Shown one piece after another: positions 26,084 through 36,680 of a stretch of 64,000 nucleotides of DNA. Position numbers and translations under genes: made by a program. Location of the stretch: assembly GCF_013201895.1 (NCBI RefSeq), contig NZ_CP053841.1:186001-250000 (forward strand), in the 5' to 3' direction. The notes beneath the pieces are model-generated. The model was given only the letters and a program-made list of their open reading frames with translations, was not told the DNA's origin and searched no databases. The first letter of the stretch is position 1, and each line of letters starts with the position of its first letter. Source of the stretch: Campylobacter blaseri (GTDB taxonomy: Bacteria; Campylobacterota; Campylobacteria; Campylobacterales; Campylobacteraceae).

Positions 26084-27292
26084 ATGAATTATGAAAATTT
26101 AGCAAATACTTATGGAACTCCTTTATATATTTACAATTTTGATGAAGTAAAATTAAGATATTTAGAATTAAAAGAGTCTTTTTATGCAAGAAAATCTCTT
26201 ATTTGTTACGCTGTAAAAGCAAATTCCAACTTAAGCCTATTAAAATACTTAGCAAATTTAGGTGCTGGGTTTGATTGTGTTAGCTATAACGAAGTTAAAA
26301 AAGCACTTTTAGCAGGAGCATTGAAGTACAAAATTATATTTTCAGGTGTAGGTAAAAAAGATAGTGAGATTAAAAGCGCTTTAAAAGATGATATTTTAAT
26401 GATAAATATTGAAAGCTTTGCTGAGCTTAATAGAGTTGAAGCAATAGCTAAAGAGTTAAATATAGAAGCAAGAATTAGCATAAGAGTAAACCCAAACATA
26501 GATCCTAAAACACATCCTTATATATCAACAGGATTAAATGAAAATAAATTTGGTGTTAGTATTGATGAGGCAAAAAGAATGTATATCAAAGCTAAAAATA
26601 GCAAATTTTTAAATCCAATAGGCATACATTTTCATATAGGAAGCCAGTTATCAGATATAAAACCAATTCATGAAGCAGCAAGCATTGTTGCTAAACTAAT
26701 GAAAGAGCTTAAAACTTTAGAGATAGATATAAAATTCTTTGATATAGGTGGTGGTATCGGCGTAAGATACAAAGATGAAAAAGAGATTAACCTTTATGAG
26801 TATGCACAGGGGATTTTAGCTGCACTAAAAGGTCAAGATGTAACAATAGTTTGCGAAATAGGCAGATTTTTAGTATCTAAAGCGGGGGAGCTTTTAACAA
26901 AAGTTTTATATGAAAAAATAAATAATAATAAGAGATTTGTTATTGTAGATAGTGCAATGAACGATCTTTTAAGACCTAGTTTATATGATGCATATCATAA
27001 GATAGTTGCTTTAAATGGCAATGATGAGCTTTTTAATTGTGATATAGTTGGTCCTGTATGTGAAAGTGGAGATTTTTTAGGTAAAAATAGAGAGCTTCCA
27101 AATTTAAAAAGTGGTGATTTATTAGTAGTAAAAAATGTAGGAGCTTATGGCTTTTCTATGTCAAGTAATTACAATTCAAGACTTAGGGCTGCTGAAATTG
27201 CCATAATAAATAATAAAATTAAACTAATCAGAAAAAGAGAAACATTTGAAGATTTAATAGCAAATGAGGTGGATTTGTTGGGGGAAGAATGA
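26084..27292 (+). CDS. lysA: Diaminopimelate decarboxylase
   Basis: PLP enzyme converting meso-diaminopimelate to lysine. The 402 residues contain the PLP lysine in CYAVKANSN near residue 47, HIGSQLSDI near 186, the GGGIGVRY loop near 222-229, EIGRFLV near 258 and CESGDFLG near 325, all typical of fold III decarboxylases. It shares its last four bases (ATGA) with pheA, so these amino acid genes are coupled. Confidence 0.96.
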   Translation: MNYENLANTYGTPLYIYNFDEVKLRYLELKESFYARKSLICYAVKANSNLSLLKYLANLGAGFDCVSYNEVKKALLAGALKYKIIFSGVGKKDSEIKSALKDDILMINIESFAELNRVEAIAKELNIEARISIRVNPNIDPKTHPYISTGLNENKFGVSIDEAKRMYIKAKNSKFLNPIGIHFHIGSQLSDIKPIHEAASIVAKLMKELKTLEIDIKFFDIGGGIGVRYKDEKEINLYEYAQGILAALKGQDVTIVCEIGRFLVSKAGELLTKVLYEKINNNKRFVIVDSAMNDLLRPSLYDAYHKIVALNGNDELFNCDIVGPVCESGDFLGKNRELPNLKSGDLLVVKNVGAYGFSMSSNYNSRLRAAEIAIINNKIKLIRKRETFEDLIANEVDLLGEE

Positions 27293-28368
27293 AAAATATA
27301 GATGAGTTAAGAGAGTCTATAGATGCGGTTGATAACGAAATTATAGAGCTTTTAAGTAAAAGAATGGAGTATGTAAAAAAGATAGGTGAAATAAAACAAT
27401 CATCTGGGCAAAACATATATAGACCAGAGAGAGAAAGGGCGATTATAAATAGACTTACTAGCCTAAATTTAAGAAATTTAAACAAAAAAGCCATAGAGGC
27501 TATATTTTTTGAAATATTTTCAATTTCAAGAAATATAGAAAAACCACAAACAATAGCTTTTTTAGGGCCATATGGAACATATTCGCACCAAGCTGCCAAA
27601 TCAAGATTTGGTTCTATTAGCTCATATATGCCACTCTCAAACATCGAAGCAGTTTTTAAAGAGGTTGATAATAAAAATGCAAAATATGGAGTTGTTCCTA
27701 TAGAAAACAACACAGAAGGCGGAGTTGGAACTACGCTTGATTGTCTTAAAGAGTATCCAAATGTTCATATTGTGGCTGAAATTTATATGGATATACATCA
27801 CTCTTTTGCTAGCAGTTGTGAAAATTTAGAAAATATAAAAACGATATATTCTCATCCACAAGGGTATAATCAATGTCTTAAATTTTTAGAAGATCACGAT
27901 CTTATGAGTACTAAATTTATAGCTACAAAATCTACTGCACTAGCTGCAAAAGAGGCTTATGAAAACAAAAATACAGCTGCTATTTGCTCACATATAGCTG
28001 CAAATTTGTATAATCTACCGATCATGTTTGAAAAGATTGAAGATAATTTAGCAAATAGAACTAGGTTTTTAATTTTAAGTGATTTTAAAAATGAAAAAAC
28101 AGGAGATGATAAAACATCTATTATGGCACAAACAGACCACACTCCAGGGGCGCTTTCTAATCTTTTAAATATGTTTAGAAATGAAGGTATTAATCTAACT
28201 AAATTAGAGAGTAGACCTATCAAGAAAAAAGATTTTAAAACAATTTTTTATATAGATTTTGAAGGGCATATTGATGATCAAAAAGTAAAAAATATTTTAA
28301 ATTTAGCTGAAAAAATAGGCAATGAAATAGTTTGGCTTGGTAGCTACTTAAATGGAGATAAGATATGA
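27289..28368 (+). CDS. pheA: Bifunctional chorismate mutase / prephenate dehydratase
   Basis: Leads from chorismate to phenylpyruvate for phenylalanine synthesis. The 359 residues contain an AroQ mutase domain (about 1-85, with [22 protein letters not shown]), the dehydratase domain (about 88-265, with [12 protein letters not shown] near 135 and NRTRFLIL near 256) and an ACT domain (about 275-350, with the effector-binding ESRP near 307) for feedback by phenylalanine. Overlaps lysA and hisC by four bases at each end. Confidence 0.96.
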   Translation: MKNIDELRESIDAVDNEIIELLSKRMEYVKKIGEIKQSSGQNIYRPERERAIINRLTSLNLRNLNKKAIEAIFFEIFSISRNIEKPQTIAFLGPYGTYSHQAAKSRFGSISSYMPLSNIEAVFKEVDNKNAKYGVVPIENNTEGGVGTTLDCLKEYPNVHIVAEIYMDIHHSFASSCENLENIKTIYSHPQGYNQCLKFLEDHDLMSTKFIATKSTALAAKEAYENKNTAAICSHIAANLYNLPIMFEKIEDNLANRTRFLILSDFKNEKTGDDKTSIMAQTDHTPGALSNLLNMFRNEGINLTKLESRPIKKKDFKTIFYIDFEGHIDDQKVKNILNLAEKIGNEIVWLGSYLNGDKI

Positions 28369-29483
28369 AATTTAACAAAAACTTAGAAAATATTGAAAAT
28401 TACGAAGCAGGAAAACCAATAGAGCTTATAGTAAGAGAATTTGGCATTAAAGAAAAAGATGTAATAAAACTAGCAAGCAATGAAAACCCTATGGGAACTA
28501 GTAAAAATGTACAAAAAACTATAAAGAAAAATGCAAACAAAGCTCATCTTTATCCAGATGATAGTATGTTTGAGCTTAAAAAAGCACTTGCAAAAAAATA
28601 TGAAGTAGATTTAAATAATATAATAATAGGCTCAGGCAGCGATCAGATAATAGAGTTTGCAGTTCATGCTAAGATGGATGAAAATAGTGCTATTTTAACT
28701 AGTGGCATCACATTTTCTATGTATGAAATATACGCAAAGCATCTTGGGGCAAAAATTTACAAAACAACTTCAAAAGAGCATAATTTAGAAGAGTTTAAAG
28801 AAATTTACGAAGCACACAAAGATGAAATTGATATTATATTTTTATGTATTCCAAACAATCCACTTGGAGAGTGTTTGGATAAAGAAGATGTATATAAATT
28901 TATAAAAGAAGTTGATGCAGATACTTTAGTTGTAGTAGATGGGGCATATAATGAATTTGCAAAATTTAAAGATGTAAAAAAGGGAATTGATGTAAGAAAT
29001 TTAATTTTTGAATTTAATAATGTTTTATATTTAGGAACCTTTTCTAAGCTTTATGGGCTTGGAGGAATGAGAGTTGGTTATGGTATAGCAAATGAAAATA
29101 TAACGAGCAATCTTTTAAAGCTAAGAGCACCTTTTAATGTAACAACTATAAGTTTAGAAGCTGCAAAAGAGGCCTTAAAAGATAAAAAATATATAGAAAA
29201 AACACTTAAAAATAACCTTAAAGAGATGAAAAGATATGAAAAATTTGCCAAAAAACATAATATTAAGATAATAGATAGTTATACAAATTTTATAACATTT
29301 ATCTTCAAGGATAAAAACTCAACAGAAATTTATGACAATATGCTTAAAAAAGGGATTATATTAAGAGATTTAAAAGGTTATGGTATAAATGCCATTAGGA
29401 TAACTATAGGACTACCTTATCAAAATAAACTAGTCTTAAAGGAGTTAAAAAATACTTTACAAATTATAGATAAAATGCAATGA
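28365..29483 (+). CDS. hisC: Histidinol-phosphate aminotransferase HisC
   Basis: PLP aminotransferase of histidine synthesis, probably also acting on phenylpyruvate/tyrosine in the aromatic pathway, given that it is coupled to pheA. The 372 residues of fold type I show SNENPMGTS near 39, [10 protein letters not shown] near 87, NNPLGE near 165, and the PLP lysine in [15 protein letters not shown] near 225. After hisC the next gene is dxs, only 26 bases away, whereas C. jejuni carries fliF-fliG-fliH at this point. Confidence 0.93.
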   Translation: MKFNKNLENIENYEAGKPIELIVREFGIKEKDVIKLASNENPMGTSKNVQKTIKKNANKAHLYPDDSMFELKKALAKKYEVDLNNIIIGSGSDQIIEFAVHAKMDENSAILTSGITFSMYEIYAKHLGAKIYKTTSKEHNLEEFKEIYEAHKDEIDIIFLCIPNNPLGECLDKEDVYKFIKEVDADTLVVVDGAYNEFAKFKDVKKGIDVRNLIFEFNNVLYLGTFSKLYGLGGMRVGYGIANENITSNLLKLRAPFNVTTISLEAAKEALKDKKYIEKTLKNNLKEMKRYEKFAKKHNIKIIDSYTNFITFIFKDKNSTEIYDNMLKKGIILRDLKGYGINAIRITIGLPYQNKLVLKELKNTLQIIDKMQ

Positions 29484-29509
29484 AGGTATTTGAAATATAG
29501 GTGTAGATA

Positions 29510-31333
29510 ATGGATATTAAAAATAAAAATATAGAAGAGTTAAAAAGTCTTTGTCAGGATATTAGAGATAGAATTTTAGAAGTAGTTAGTAAAAATGGTG
29601 GACATTTAAGCTCTAATATTGGTGCAGTTGAGATAATTGTAGCTATGCATTATGTTTTTGATTCAAAAAAAGACCCATTTATATTTGATGTTAGCCACCA
29701 AAGCTATGCACACAAGCTACTAACTAATAGATGGGAAGAATTTAGTACGCTTAGGCAAATTAATGGTATTAGTGGATATACAAAGCCAAATGAGAGCAAG
29801 GAAGACTACTTTGTTGCAGGACATAGTTCAACCTCTATTTCACTTGCTGTTGGTGCAGCAAAAGCCATAAAACTAAAAGGTGAAGATAGGCTTCCTGTGG
29901 TTTTAATAGGCGATGGCTCTATGAGTGCTGGTATGGCATATGAGGCAATTAATGAGCTAGGAGATAGAAAATACCCCTGTGTTATAATCTTAAATGATAA
30001 TGAAATGTCTATCTCAAAGCCAATTGGGGCTATGAGTAAATATCTATCACAACTAATGGCAGGACAAAGTTATCAAAAATTTAAAGCAAGAGTAAATAAG
30101 CTTTTAGAGTATGCTCCCGATTCTGCTGCGTATTTGGCAAAAAGATTTGAAGAGGGTTTTAAACTTATAACTCCTGGTATGTTTTTTGAAGAGCTTGGAC
30201 TTGAATATATAGGACCTGTTGATGGACATAGTATAAAAAGTTTAATAGACTCTTTTGAAATAGCTAAGAAGCTTAACAAACCTGTAATAATTCATGCTCA
30301 AACATTAAAAGGTAAAGGATATGAAAAAGCTGAGGGGCACAATGCTTCTTGGCATGGAGTTGGACCTTTTAATATAAAAAACGGAGAGGCTATTAAGAAA
30401 AGTAGTAGGAAAAATGCAACTAAGATATATTCAGAAAATTTATTAACTTTAGCTAGTAAATATACAAATATAGTTGGAGTTACAGCTGCAATGCCCGATG
30501 GAACTGGAATGAATCTTTTGATAGATAAATTTCCTGATAGGTTTTGGGATGTTGCAATAGCTGAACAACACGCAGTAACATCTATGGCAGCTATGGCAAA
30601 AGAGGGTTTTAAGCCATATATTACTATATATTCAACCTTTATGCAAAGAGCTTATGATCAAGTTATCCATGACTGTGCTATTATGAATTTAAATGTTGTT
30701 TTTGCTATGGATAGAGCCGGGATTGTTGGAGAAGACGGAGAGACTCATCAGGGAGCTTTTGATATTAGTTATCTAAATGCAATTCCAAATATTTCAATGT
30801 GTGCCCCAAGAGATGAGCAAAGTTTTAAGGAAATTTTAGAGTATTCATATATCCATAAGGGACCTTTAGCTATAAGATATCCAAGAGGTTCATTTCATTT
30901 AGAAGATGAGATTGCTTCTAAAAAAATTGCATTTGCAAAATCGGAACTTCTTGTAGACAACAAGGCAAATATTAGCTTCATAGGATATGGAAATGGTGTT
31001 GGAAAAGCATATAAAGTAATGCAGCACCTAGAAGATATGAAGATAAATTTGTTTGATTTAGTTTTTGCCAAACCTCTTGACAAGGAATTTTTAATAAATT
31101 TAGCAAAAACATCTAAAAAATGGTATGTGTTTAGTGATTCTGCAAAAAAAGGTGGAATTGGAAGTATTTTATCTACATTTTTGCAAGAGAATAAAATTTT
31201 TGATGTTGAGATAGTATCTTTTGAGTATGAAGACTCTTTTATTTTCCATGGTAACTCAGAGCTTGTTGAGAAGAAATTAGAGATAGATGTTGAGGGAATT
31301 GTTAAAAAAATATCAAATAATAAAAAATATTAG
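29510..31333 (+). CDS. dxs: 1-deoxy-D-xylulose-5-phosphate synthase
   Basis: Thiamine-diphosphate enzyme joining pyruvate and glyceraldehyde 3-phosphate in the first step of the non-mevalonate isoprenoid route. The 607 residues show GHLSSNIGAVE near 27-37, the ThDP/Mg motif GDGSMSAGMAYEA...NDNEMS near 144-172, and the catalytic glutamate in AIAEQHAVT near 353. Length is normal. Confidence 0.97.
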   Translation: MDIKNKNIEELKSLCQDIRDRILEVVSKNGGHLSSNIGAVEIIVAMHYVFDSKKDPFIFDVSHQSYAHKLLTNRWEEFSTLRQINGISGYTKPNESKEDYFVAGHSSTSISLAVGAAKAIKLKGEDRLPVVLIGDGSMSAGMAYEAINELGDRKYPCVIILNDNEMSISKPIGAMSKYLSQLMAGQSYQKFKARVNKLLEYAPDSAAYLAKRFEEGFKLITPGMFFEELGLEYIGPVDGHSIKSLIDSFEIAKKLNKPVIIHAQTLKGKGYEKAEGHNASWHGVGPFNIKNGEAIKKSSRKNATKIYSENLLTLASKYTNIVGVTAAMPDGTGMNLLIDKFPDRFWDVAIAEQHAVTSMAAMAKEGFKPYITIYSTFMQRAYDQVIHDCAIMNLNVVFAMDRAGIVGEDGETHQGAFDISYLNAIPNISMCAPRDEQSFKEILEYSYIHKGPLAIRYPRGSFHLEDEIASKKIAFAKSELLVDNKANISFIGYGNGVGKAYKVMQHLEDMKINLFDLVFAKPLDKEFLINLAKTSKKWYVFSDSAKKGGIGSILSTFLQENKIFDVEIVSFEYEDSFIFHGNSELVEKKLEIDVEGIVKKISNNKKY

Positions 31334-31392
31334 ATAATATTAACTTTAATTTAAAGGCTTTTATGGTAGACTTAAAGAAAAAAGGAATATAA

Positions 31393-31806
31393 ATGAGTCA
31401 CATAGAGCTTTTAAAAGAGCATGGATTAAAAGCCACACACCAAAGACTTTTAATCCTTAAAATTTTATCTCGCTGTACTCATCCTACTATTGATGAGCTT
31501 TACGAAACAATAAAAGAAGAGCATCCATCTGTATCGCTTGCAACAGTTTATAAAAATTTAAATACTTTAATAGATGAAGGCATAGTCTCAAGACTAAGCA
31601 TATCAAATCAAAAAGTCAAATTTGATATAAACGAAGAGCCGCATATTCACATTATTTGTAAAAATTGCGGAGAGGTTTATGACTGCGACAAGCAAACTGC
31701 ACTTATTGATGAGTATAAAGAGAAACTAGAAAAAAATATTGGTGAAAAAATAGAAAAGATAAGTGTTGTCGTAAATACAAATAATTGCACAAAATGTAAA
31801 AAATAG
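31393..31806 (+). CDS. perR: Fur-family peroxide-responsive repressor PerR
   Basis: Metal-dependent repressor of oxidative-stress genes. The 137 residues include the winged-helix part with SLATVYKNLNTLIDEGIV near 49-66, the HIHIICKNCG regulatory/zinc region near 88-97 and the C-terminal CxxC pair (NNCTKCKK). It is PerR rather than Fur by position between dxs and ubiE and by its short length; a Fur-type assignment cannot be fully excluded. Likely targets within this window are ahpC and the desulforubrerythrin gene. Confidence 0.85.
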   Translation: MSHIELLKEHGLKATHQRLLILKILSRCTHPTIDELYETIKEEHPSVSLATVYKNLNTLIDEGIVSRLSISNQKVKFDINEEPHIHIICKNCGEVYDCDKQTALIDEYKEKLEKNIGEKIEKISVVVNTNNCTKCKK

Positions 31807-31862
31807 CTTAAACTTTAAGTATAATTTGTTAAAATACAAATAATATTTAATGGAGGTAAGTT

Positions 31863-33260
31863 GTGAAAATAGGACAGAAATTTTTACTTGAAAATGTCGA
31901 TATATTTCACAGGCTTACCAATTATAAAATTGAATTAAATAAATTTCATATAGAGTATTTTTATCTACAATTAGATGAAGATATAAAAATAGCATATAAA
32001 AAAGAAAATCTTAATTATTACTGTATTGTAGAAAATAAAAACGAAACAAATAAAGATAGTCGTAATATAGTTTTAAAATCTAAATATAAAAAGGCTAAAA
32101 AAAGTAGAATATCACAACTTATAGTTAAAGAAAGATATAAATTTGTTGTTGATGAAATTAATTTCGATCTTGATGTATATCTAAGAAATTTATCAGGACT
32201 TATTATATTAATAGCAGAACGTGGTAGTATTAACGGTGATATATCTATTGAAAATAGAAAAATATTTAAGGATTTAAACTTAAAAGAGATAACTGATGAT
32301 GAATGTTTCAGTACCGAGAATCTAGTCTTATGGGGAAATCCAAACATTAACTTCAATTTTGCACAATCTTTATTAGCTATAAAAAAAAATCCCACTTTTA
32401 AACTAAATTTTCCTGGATATATCGATGCTTATGATGGTTTTAGACTAGCATTAAATCAAAATGTTTTTAATATACTAAGAGCTAAAGAAAGCTATATTGA
32501 ATATAGTGAATTAGAAAATCTAAAAAAGCTAGAAATACTATTTTTGCAAAATATGAGCTTGCTTATAATATCAAAAGAGTTATTTGAGAAAGATACGTAT
32601 AACGATCTTTTTCAAAATATAAGAGAAATTTATATAAAGATAAAAGATAGATATGATGCAGAAAAGAATATAAAATATTTTCAAAAACGAGACAATACTG
32701 AAAATATAGTAAAAAGTTTAAAATTTGTAAAAGCAAAACAATATTCAAATAATTTTTTAAAATCAAGCGAATTTACTGATTTTTTATTAGATTATGAGAT
32801 TTTTTTAACTATTAACAATAATTTTTATAAAAACAGAACAACAGAATTAAAAAGGTTTGTAGTAAATTATATTTATAATAAAGTTTCCAAAATAAAAGAT
32901 AAGTTAGAGTATATTAACGAGGATTCTATAAACAGAGGTATTTATGAGTGCAAGCAAGGGCTAATGGAATTTGAAACCGTTTTAAATATTTTTAATAGTA
33001 TATTTGATTTAAGCATATTTAAAAAAACTCTTAAAAAAGTTAAAAAACTAAATAAAAGCCTTATTAAATTAGAATATAAAGATGAACTACATAAAATAAT
33101 AAATATGTACGATAAGGGTGACATAAATAAAAGTTTAGATGTGTATAGAAAAAATACAGCTATAGATATTTTTAAACATAGAGAAAAATTTTTAGACAAC
33201 AAAGATAGTTTTATTAAAAGTTTAAATAAAATTGAAAATTTAATAAAAATATATTACTAA
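31863..33260 (+). CDS. CYTH-CHAD domain protein, degenerate
   Basis: Protein of 465 residues rich in Lys, Asn and Ile. The N-terminal 150 residues resemble a CYTH (triphosphate tunnel) domain, seen best in VKERYKFVVDEINFDLDVY near 98-116 followed by LSGLIILIAE. The charged ExExK signature that binds triphosphate is not intact at the N-terminus (KIGQKFLLE). Residues about 195-455 look like the helical CHAD domain that binds polyphosphate. Start is GTG with a strong GGAGG upstream. It sits between perR and ubiE and a few bases ahead of ubiE. The domain call comes from pattern only, so alternatives remain. Confidence 0.6.
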   Translation: MKIGQKFLLENVDIFHRLTNYKIELNKFHIEYFYLQLDEDIKIAYKKENLNYYCIVENKNETNKDSRNIVLKSKYKKAKKSRISQLIVKERYKFVVDEINFDLDVYLRNLSGLIILIAERGSINGDISIENRKIFKDLNLKEITDDECFSTENLVLWGNPNINFNFAQSLLAIKKNPTFKLNFPGYIDAYDGFRLALNQNVFNILRAKESYIEYSELENLKKLEILFLQNMSLLIISKELFEKDTYNDLFQNIREIYIKIKDRYDAEKNIKYFQKRDNTENIVKSLKFVKAKQYSNNFLKSSEFTDFLLDYEIFLTINNNFYKNRTTELKRFVVNYIYNKVSKIKDKLEYINEDSINRGIYECKQGLMEFETVLNIFNSIFDLSIFKKTLKKVKKLNKSLIKLEYKDELHKIINMYDKGDINKSLDVYRKNTAIDIFKHREKFLDNKDSFIKSLNKIENLIKIYY

Positions 33261-33271
33261 AAGGGGAATTT

Positions 33272-33988
33272 ATGGATAAGCAAAGCAAAATCATAGATAT
33301 GTTTAACAAGATAGCGCCAACCTATGATAAGGCAAATCGTGCTATGAGTTTAGGAATGGATGTTGGATGGAGGAAGGTTGCCTGCTCATATATTTTATCA
33401 AAATATATAAATAGAGATCTTTCTATAGTAGATGTTGCTTGTGGCACAGGAGATATGGTCGGTTTGTGGGCTAGTATGGCAAAAGGTTATAATGCAAATC
33501 TAAGTAAACTTATAGGGGTTGATCCAAGTAGCGGAATGCTGCTAGAAGCTAAAGCTAAATTCCCAGAACATGAATTTATAGAAGCAGATGCCAATGATCT
33601 TACTTTGGAAGATAATATTTTTGATGTTTTAAGCATTAGTTTTGGTATTAGAAATGTGGTTGAAAGAGAAGAGGCTTTAAAAGAGTTTAATAGAGTTTTA
33701 AAAATTGGTGGATACGCTGTTGTATTAGAGTTTACAAAAACAGATAGAAGAGGATTGTTTGATATAGCACGCGATACATATATAAAAAAAGTTCTTCCAA
33801 AAATTGGTGAGTTTATATCAAAAGACAAAGAAGCATATGAGTATTTACCAAATTCTATAGACACATTTTTAAGTAGAGAAAATTTTATAGAAGAGTTAAA
33901 AGGGGCAGGTTTTGAAATAGAGCATATAGAAAGCTTTAGTTTTAATGCCTGCACTCTATTTGTGGCTAAAAAAATTAAAAATCTATGA
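33272..33988 (+). CDS. ubiE: Demethylmenaquinone methyltransferase UbiE/MenG
   Basis: SAM-dependent C-methyltransferase, the last step of menaquinone synthesis. The 238 residues show FNKIAPTYDKANRAMSLG near 10-27, the SAM loop DVACGTGDMVG near 58-68, GVDPSSGML near 88 and SISFGIRNV near 122-130, the hallmark of UbiE. Shares four bases (ATGA) with xseA. Confidence 0.95.
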   Translation: MDKQSKIIDMFNKIAPTYDKANRAMSLGMDVGWRKVACSYILSKYINRDLSIVDVACGTGDMVGLWASMAKGYNANLSKLIGVDPSSGMLLEAKAKFPEHEFIEADANDLTLEDNIFDVLSISFGIRNVVEREEALKEFNRVLKIGGYAVVLEFTKTDRRGLFDIARDTYIKKVLPKIGEFISKDKEAYEYLPNSIDTFLSRENFIEELKGAGFEIEHIESFSFNACTLFVAKKIKNL

Positions 33989-35154
33989 TTTTAAGTGTAA
34001 GTGAACTTAATGAACAAGTTAAGTCTTTACTTGAAATAAGCTATGCAAATATAGAGGTTAAAGGCGAAATTTCAAGACTGACTAAAAACCAAAGTTCAAA
34101 GCATTGGTATTTTACCCTAAAGGATGCTAAAGGCTCTATAAGTTGTGCAATGTTTAGATTTAATAATCAAAAGATTAAATTTGATGTTGTTGATGGTATG
34201 GAGGTGGTTGTTAGCGCAAAAGTAAGTTTATATGTGCCTAGTGGCTCATACCAGCTTATTGTAAACTCTATGAGAGTGGAGGGAGTTGGTGATTTAGAGT
34301 TGGCATTTAACCAACTTAAAGAAAAACTTGAAAAAGAGGGGCTTTTTGATTTAAAATATAAAAAAATCCTTCCAAGTTTTCCAAAAAAAGTAGCTATTGT
34401 AACAAGTATAACATCAGCTGCTTATCAAGATATTATTAAAACTGCAAGACATAGGTATAATCTTTGTTCAATACACACCTACAACTCACTTATGCAAGGT
34501 GATGAAGCTGCAAATTTCATTATCCAAGCTTTAAAAAAAGCAGATAATAATAATTATGATGCAATTATTATAGCAAGAGGAGGGGGAAGCAAAGAGGATT
34601 TGTGGTGTTTTAATGACGAAAGACTTGCAAGAGAAGTTTTCGCCGCTAAAACCCCTATTATAAGTGCTATAGGACATGAGATAGACTACACTATACTTGA
34701 TTTTGTAAGTGACCATAGAAGCGCTACACCAACCGCAAGTATAATTGATTTAATGCCTGATAAAGATGGGATTATTCAGTGGTTGGACATAAAATATATA
34801 GATTATAGAAACGAATTATTAAAGAAATTAGAAAATAGAACAAATAGATTAAAAAATTTAAAATCAAATTTTAAAAATGTAGCAATTGGTAAAAAAATAG
34901 AGCTTAATCTGTTAAATTTAAAAAATTCAAAACAAAATTTTGAAAATCTCTTTAAAAACAAAATTTTAAAACTCGAAAATGATCTTAGAACAAAAGAGTT
35001 AATATTAGAAGAAAAAAATCAATTTTTTAAAATAACTAAAAATTTAGTTCAGATAAAAAAAGATGGTAAAATTATCAATTTAGATTGTTTAAAAAGTGGC
35101 GATGAGATTAGTTTGTATTCTCAAAATAGCAGCAAAAAAGCAGTTATAAAATAA
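33985..35154 (+). CDS. xseA: Exodeoxyribonuclease VII large subunit
   Basis: Large subunit of the nuclease that degrades single-stranded DNA. The 389 residues begin with an OB-fold (about 1-105), then the catalytic domain with GGGSKEDLWCFNDERLAR near 196-213 and GHEIDYTILDFVSDHRSATPTA near 231-252, and a C-terminal coiled coil. Shorter than E. coli XseA (456) mainly in the coiled coil. The small subunit gene is not seen in the window. Confidence 0.95.
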   Translation: MILSVSELNEQVKSLLEISYANIEVKGEISRLTKNQSSKHWYFTLKDAKGSISCAMFRFNNQKIKFDVVDGMEVVVSAKVSLYVPSGSYQLIVNSMRVEGVGDLELAFNQLKEKLEKEGLFDLKYKKILPSFPKKVAIVTSITSAAYQDIIKTARHRYNLCSIHTYNSLMQGDEAANFIIQALKKADNNNYDAIIIARGGGSKEDLWCFNDERLAREVFAAKTPIISAIGHEIDYTILDFVSDHRSATPTASIIDLMPDKDGIIQWLDIKYIDYRNELLKKLENRTNRLKNLKSNFKNVAIGKKIELNLLNLKNSKQNFENLFKNKILKLENDLRTKELILEEKNQFFKITKNLVQIKKDGKIINLDCLKSGDEISLYSQNSSKKAVIK

Positions 35155-35163
35155 GGAGAAAAA

Positions 35164-36243
35164 GTGGATAGAGTTATAAATTTTAATGCAGGACCAAGTG
35201 GAATTCCTTTGGATGTTTTAAAAAAAGCACAAGAGGAGTTTTTGAGTTATCATGGGCTTGGATATTCAATAATAGAAGCTTCACATAGAACCCCAATTTT
35301 TGAAAATATACTATTTAATGCAAGAGATAAAATCAAAAAATTATATGGGTTTAGTGATGATTATGATGTATTATTTTTACAAGGCGGTGCCTCACTTCAA
35401 TTTGTTCAAATTCCAATGAACCTTTCAACGGGCAAAAAAGCCGAGTATATAAATACAGGCGTTTGGACAACAAAGGCTATAAAAGAAGCCCAAATTCAAG
35501 GCATTAACTATGAAGTTATAGCAAGTAGTGAGGATACAAATTTTGATAGAATTCCAACTAGCTACAAGACAGATGATGAAGCGGATTATCTTTATATCTG
35601 TTCAAATAATACAATCTATGGAACACAATACAAAGAGTTTCCAAAAACAAAAGCACCACTTGTGGTAGATAGTTCAAGTGATCTTTTTTCAAGAAAAGTA
35701 AGCTTGGATAATATTGGAATTTTTTATGGTGGTATCCAAAAAAATGGAGGTCCAGCAGGTGTAACAATGGTTGTTATAAGAAAAGATTTGGCTGAACGAG
35801 TTAGCGATAAAGTTCCAAATATCTTAAGGTATAAAACTCAGATGAAGGCTGATTCTATGAGCAATACCCCAAATACATTTGGAATTTATATGCTTGATCT
35901 TATGCTTGATTGGATTATAGAAAAAGGTGGGCTCGATAAGATAGCTAGTTTGAATGGTGAAAAAGCAAAACTACTATATGGTTGTATTGATGAGTTAGAT
36001 GGTTTTTACAAAGGGCATGCACAAAGAAATTCAAGATCAATTATGAATGTTAGTTATAATATAGTTGCAAACAAAGAGCTAGAGCCTAAATTTGTTAAAG
36101 AGGCTATGGAAAATGGTATGATAGGATTAAAAGGACATAGACATCTAGGCGGAATTAGGGCTTCTATTTATAATTCAGTTAGTTATGAAAATGTTGAGGT
36201 TTTGGTTGATTTTATGCGAGAGTTTGCTAGAAAAAATGGGTAA
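35164..36243 (+). CDS. serC: Phosphoserine aminotransferase SerC
   Basis: PLP transaminase making phosphoserine (and the vitamin B6 precursor) from 3-phosphohydroxypyruvate. The 359 residues show FNAGPSGIP near 5-13, EASHRTPIF near 38-46, GGASLQF near 75 and the PLP lysine in [11 protein letters not shown] near 192-202. The start is GTG, 6 bases after AAGGAG. serB lies 14 kb upstream in the same direction. A long hairpin follows the stop. Confidence 0.96.
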   Translation: MDRVINFNAGPSGIPLDVLKKAQEEFLSYHGLGYSIIEASHRTPIFENILFNARDKIKKLYGFSDDYDVLFLQGGASLQFVQIPMNLSTGKKAEYINTGVWTTKAIKEAQIQGINYEVIASSEDTNFDRIPTSYKTDDEADYLYICSNNTIYGTQYKEFPKTKAPLVVDSSSDLFSRKVSLDNIGIFYGGIQKNGGPAGVTMVVIRKDLAERVSDKVPNILRYKTQMKADSMSNTPNTFGIYMLDLMLDWIIEKGGLDKIASLNGEKAKLLYGCIDELDGFYKGHAQRNSRSIMNVSYNIVANKELEPKFVKEAMENGMIGLKGHRHLGGIRASIYNSVSYENVEVLVDFMREFARKNG

Positions 36244-36257
36244 ATTTTAGTAATTTT

Positions 36258-36296
36258 ATATTTTGGGTATTATGCAATTTTTAATACTCAAAATAT
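36258..36296 (+). terminator. Long hairpin after serC, probable terminator
   Basis: A 15-bp stem with one G-U pair (36258-36272 with 36282-36296) and a 9-base loop starts 15 bases after the stop. The T-run behind it is weak (TAATTTGTTT). Confidence 0.65.
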
Positions 36297-36680
36297 TAAT
36301 TTGTTTAGTAATATTATAAAATTTAAACAAAATATTTTAAACAAGCAAAATATTATACAGTAATTTATAGCCAAAATAAGCTAATTAATTTTTATAAGAA
36401 AGATCACTTAGAAGTCATGAATTTTTACTTACATTACAATGATAATTAGCAATATGCAATAAAAAGAGTTAAGAGATAATAATTTTACTTGCATGGGGAT
36501 TAATTACTAATTGCTTATATGAATTAAATAAAACTATGTTTAGGTTAAGTAATATTTATTTTGTTAAGTAGCTTAAAATAGATAAATAAAATTTGATTAT
36601 GTATAGTAATTAGTACTTGCAAATATGGCATAAAAAAAGAAGTGAAATTTTTTAATATTTTCTTTAATTAAAATTTGATG
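36297..36680. other. Gene-free AT-rich stretch
   Basis: About 380 bases between the serC hairpin and the convergent fabH stop. No frame gives a believable product, no tRNA fold was seen, and there is no clear terminator for the fabH operon other than a short TTAATATTTTCTTTAATTAA stretch. In C. jejuni one small gene lies near here, from memory; this could be its decayed remnant, but I cannot show it. Confidence 0.55.

Noticed and set aside
36297-36680. Possible tRNA or small RNA in the gap between serC and fabH
   Set aside because: No cloverleaf, no T-loop consensus and no terminator pair could be found.
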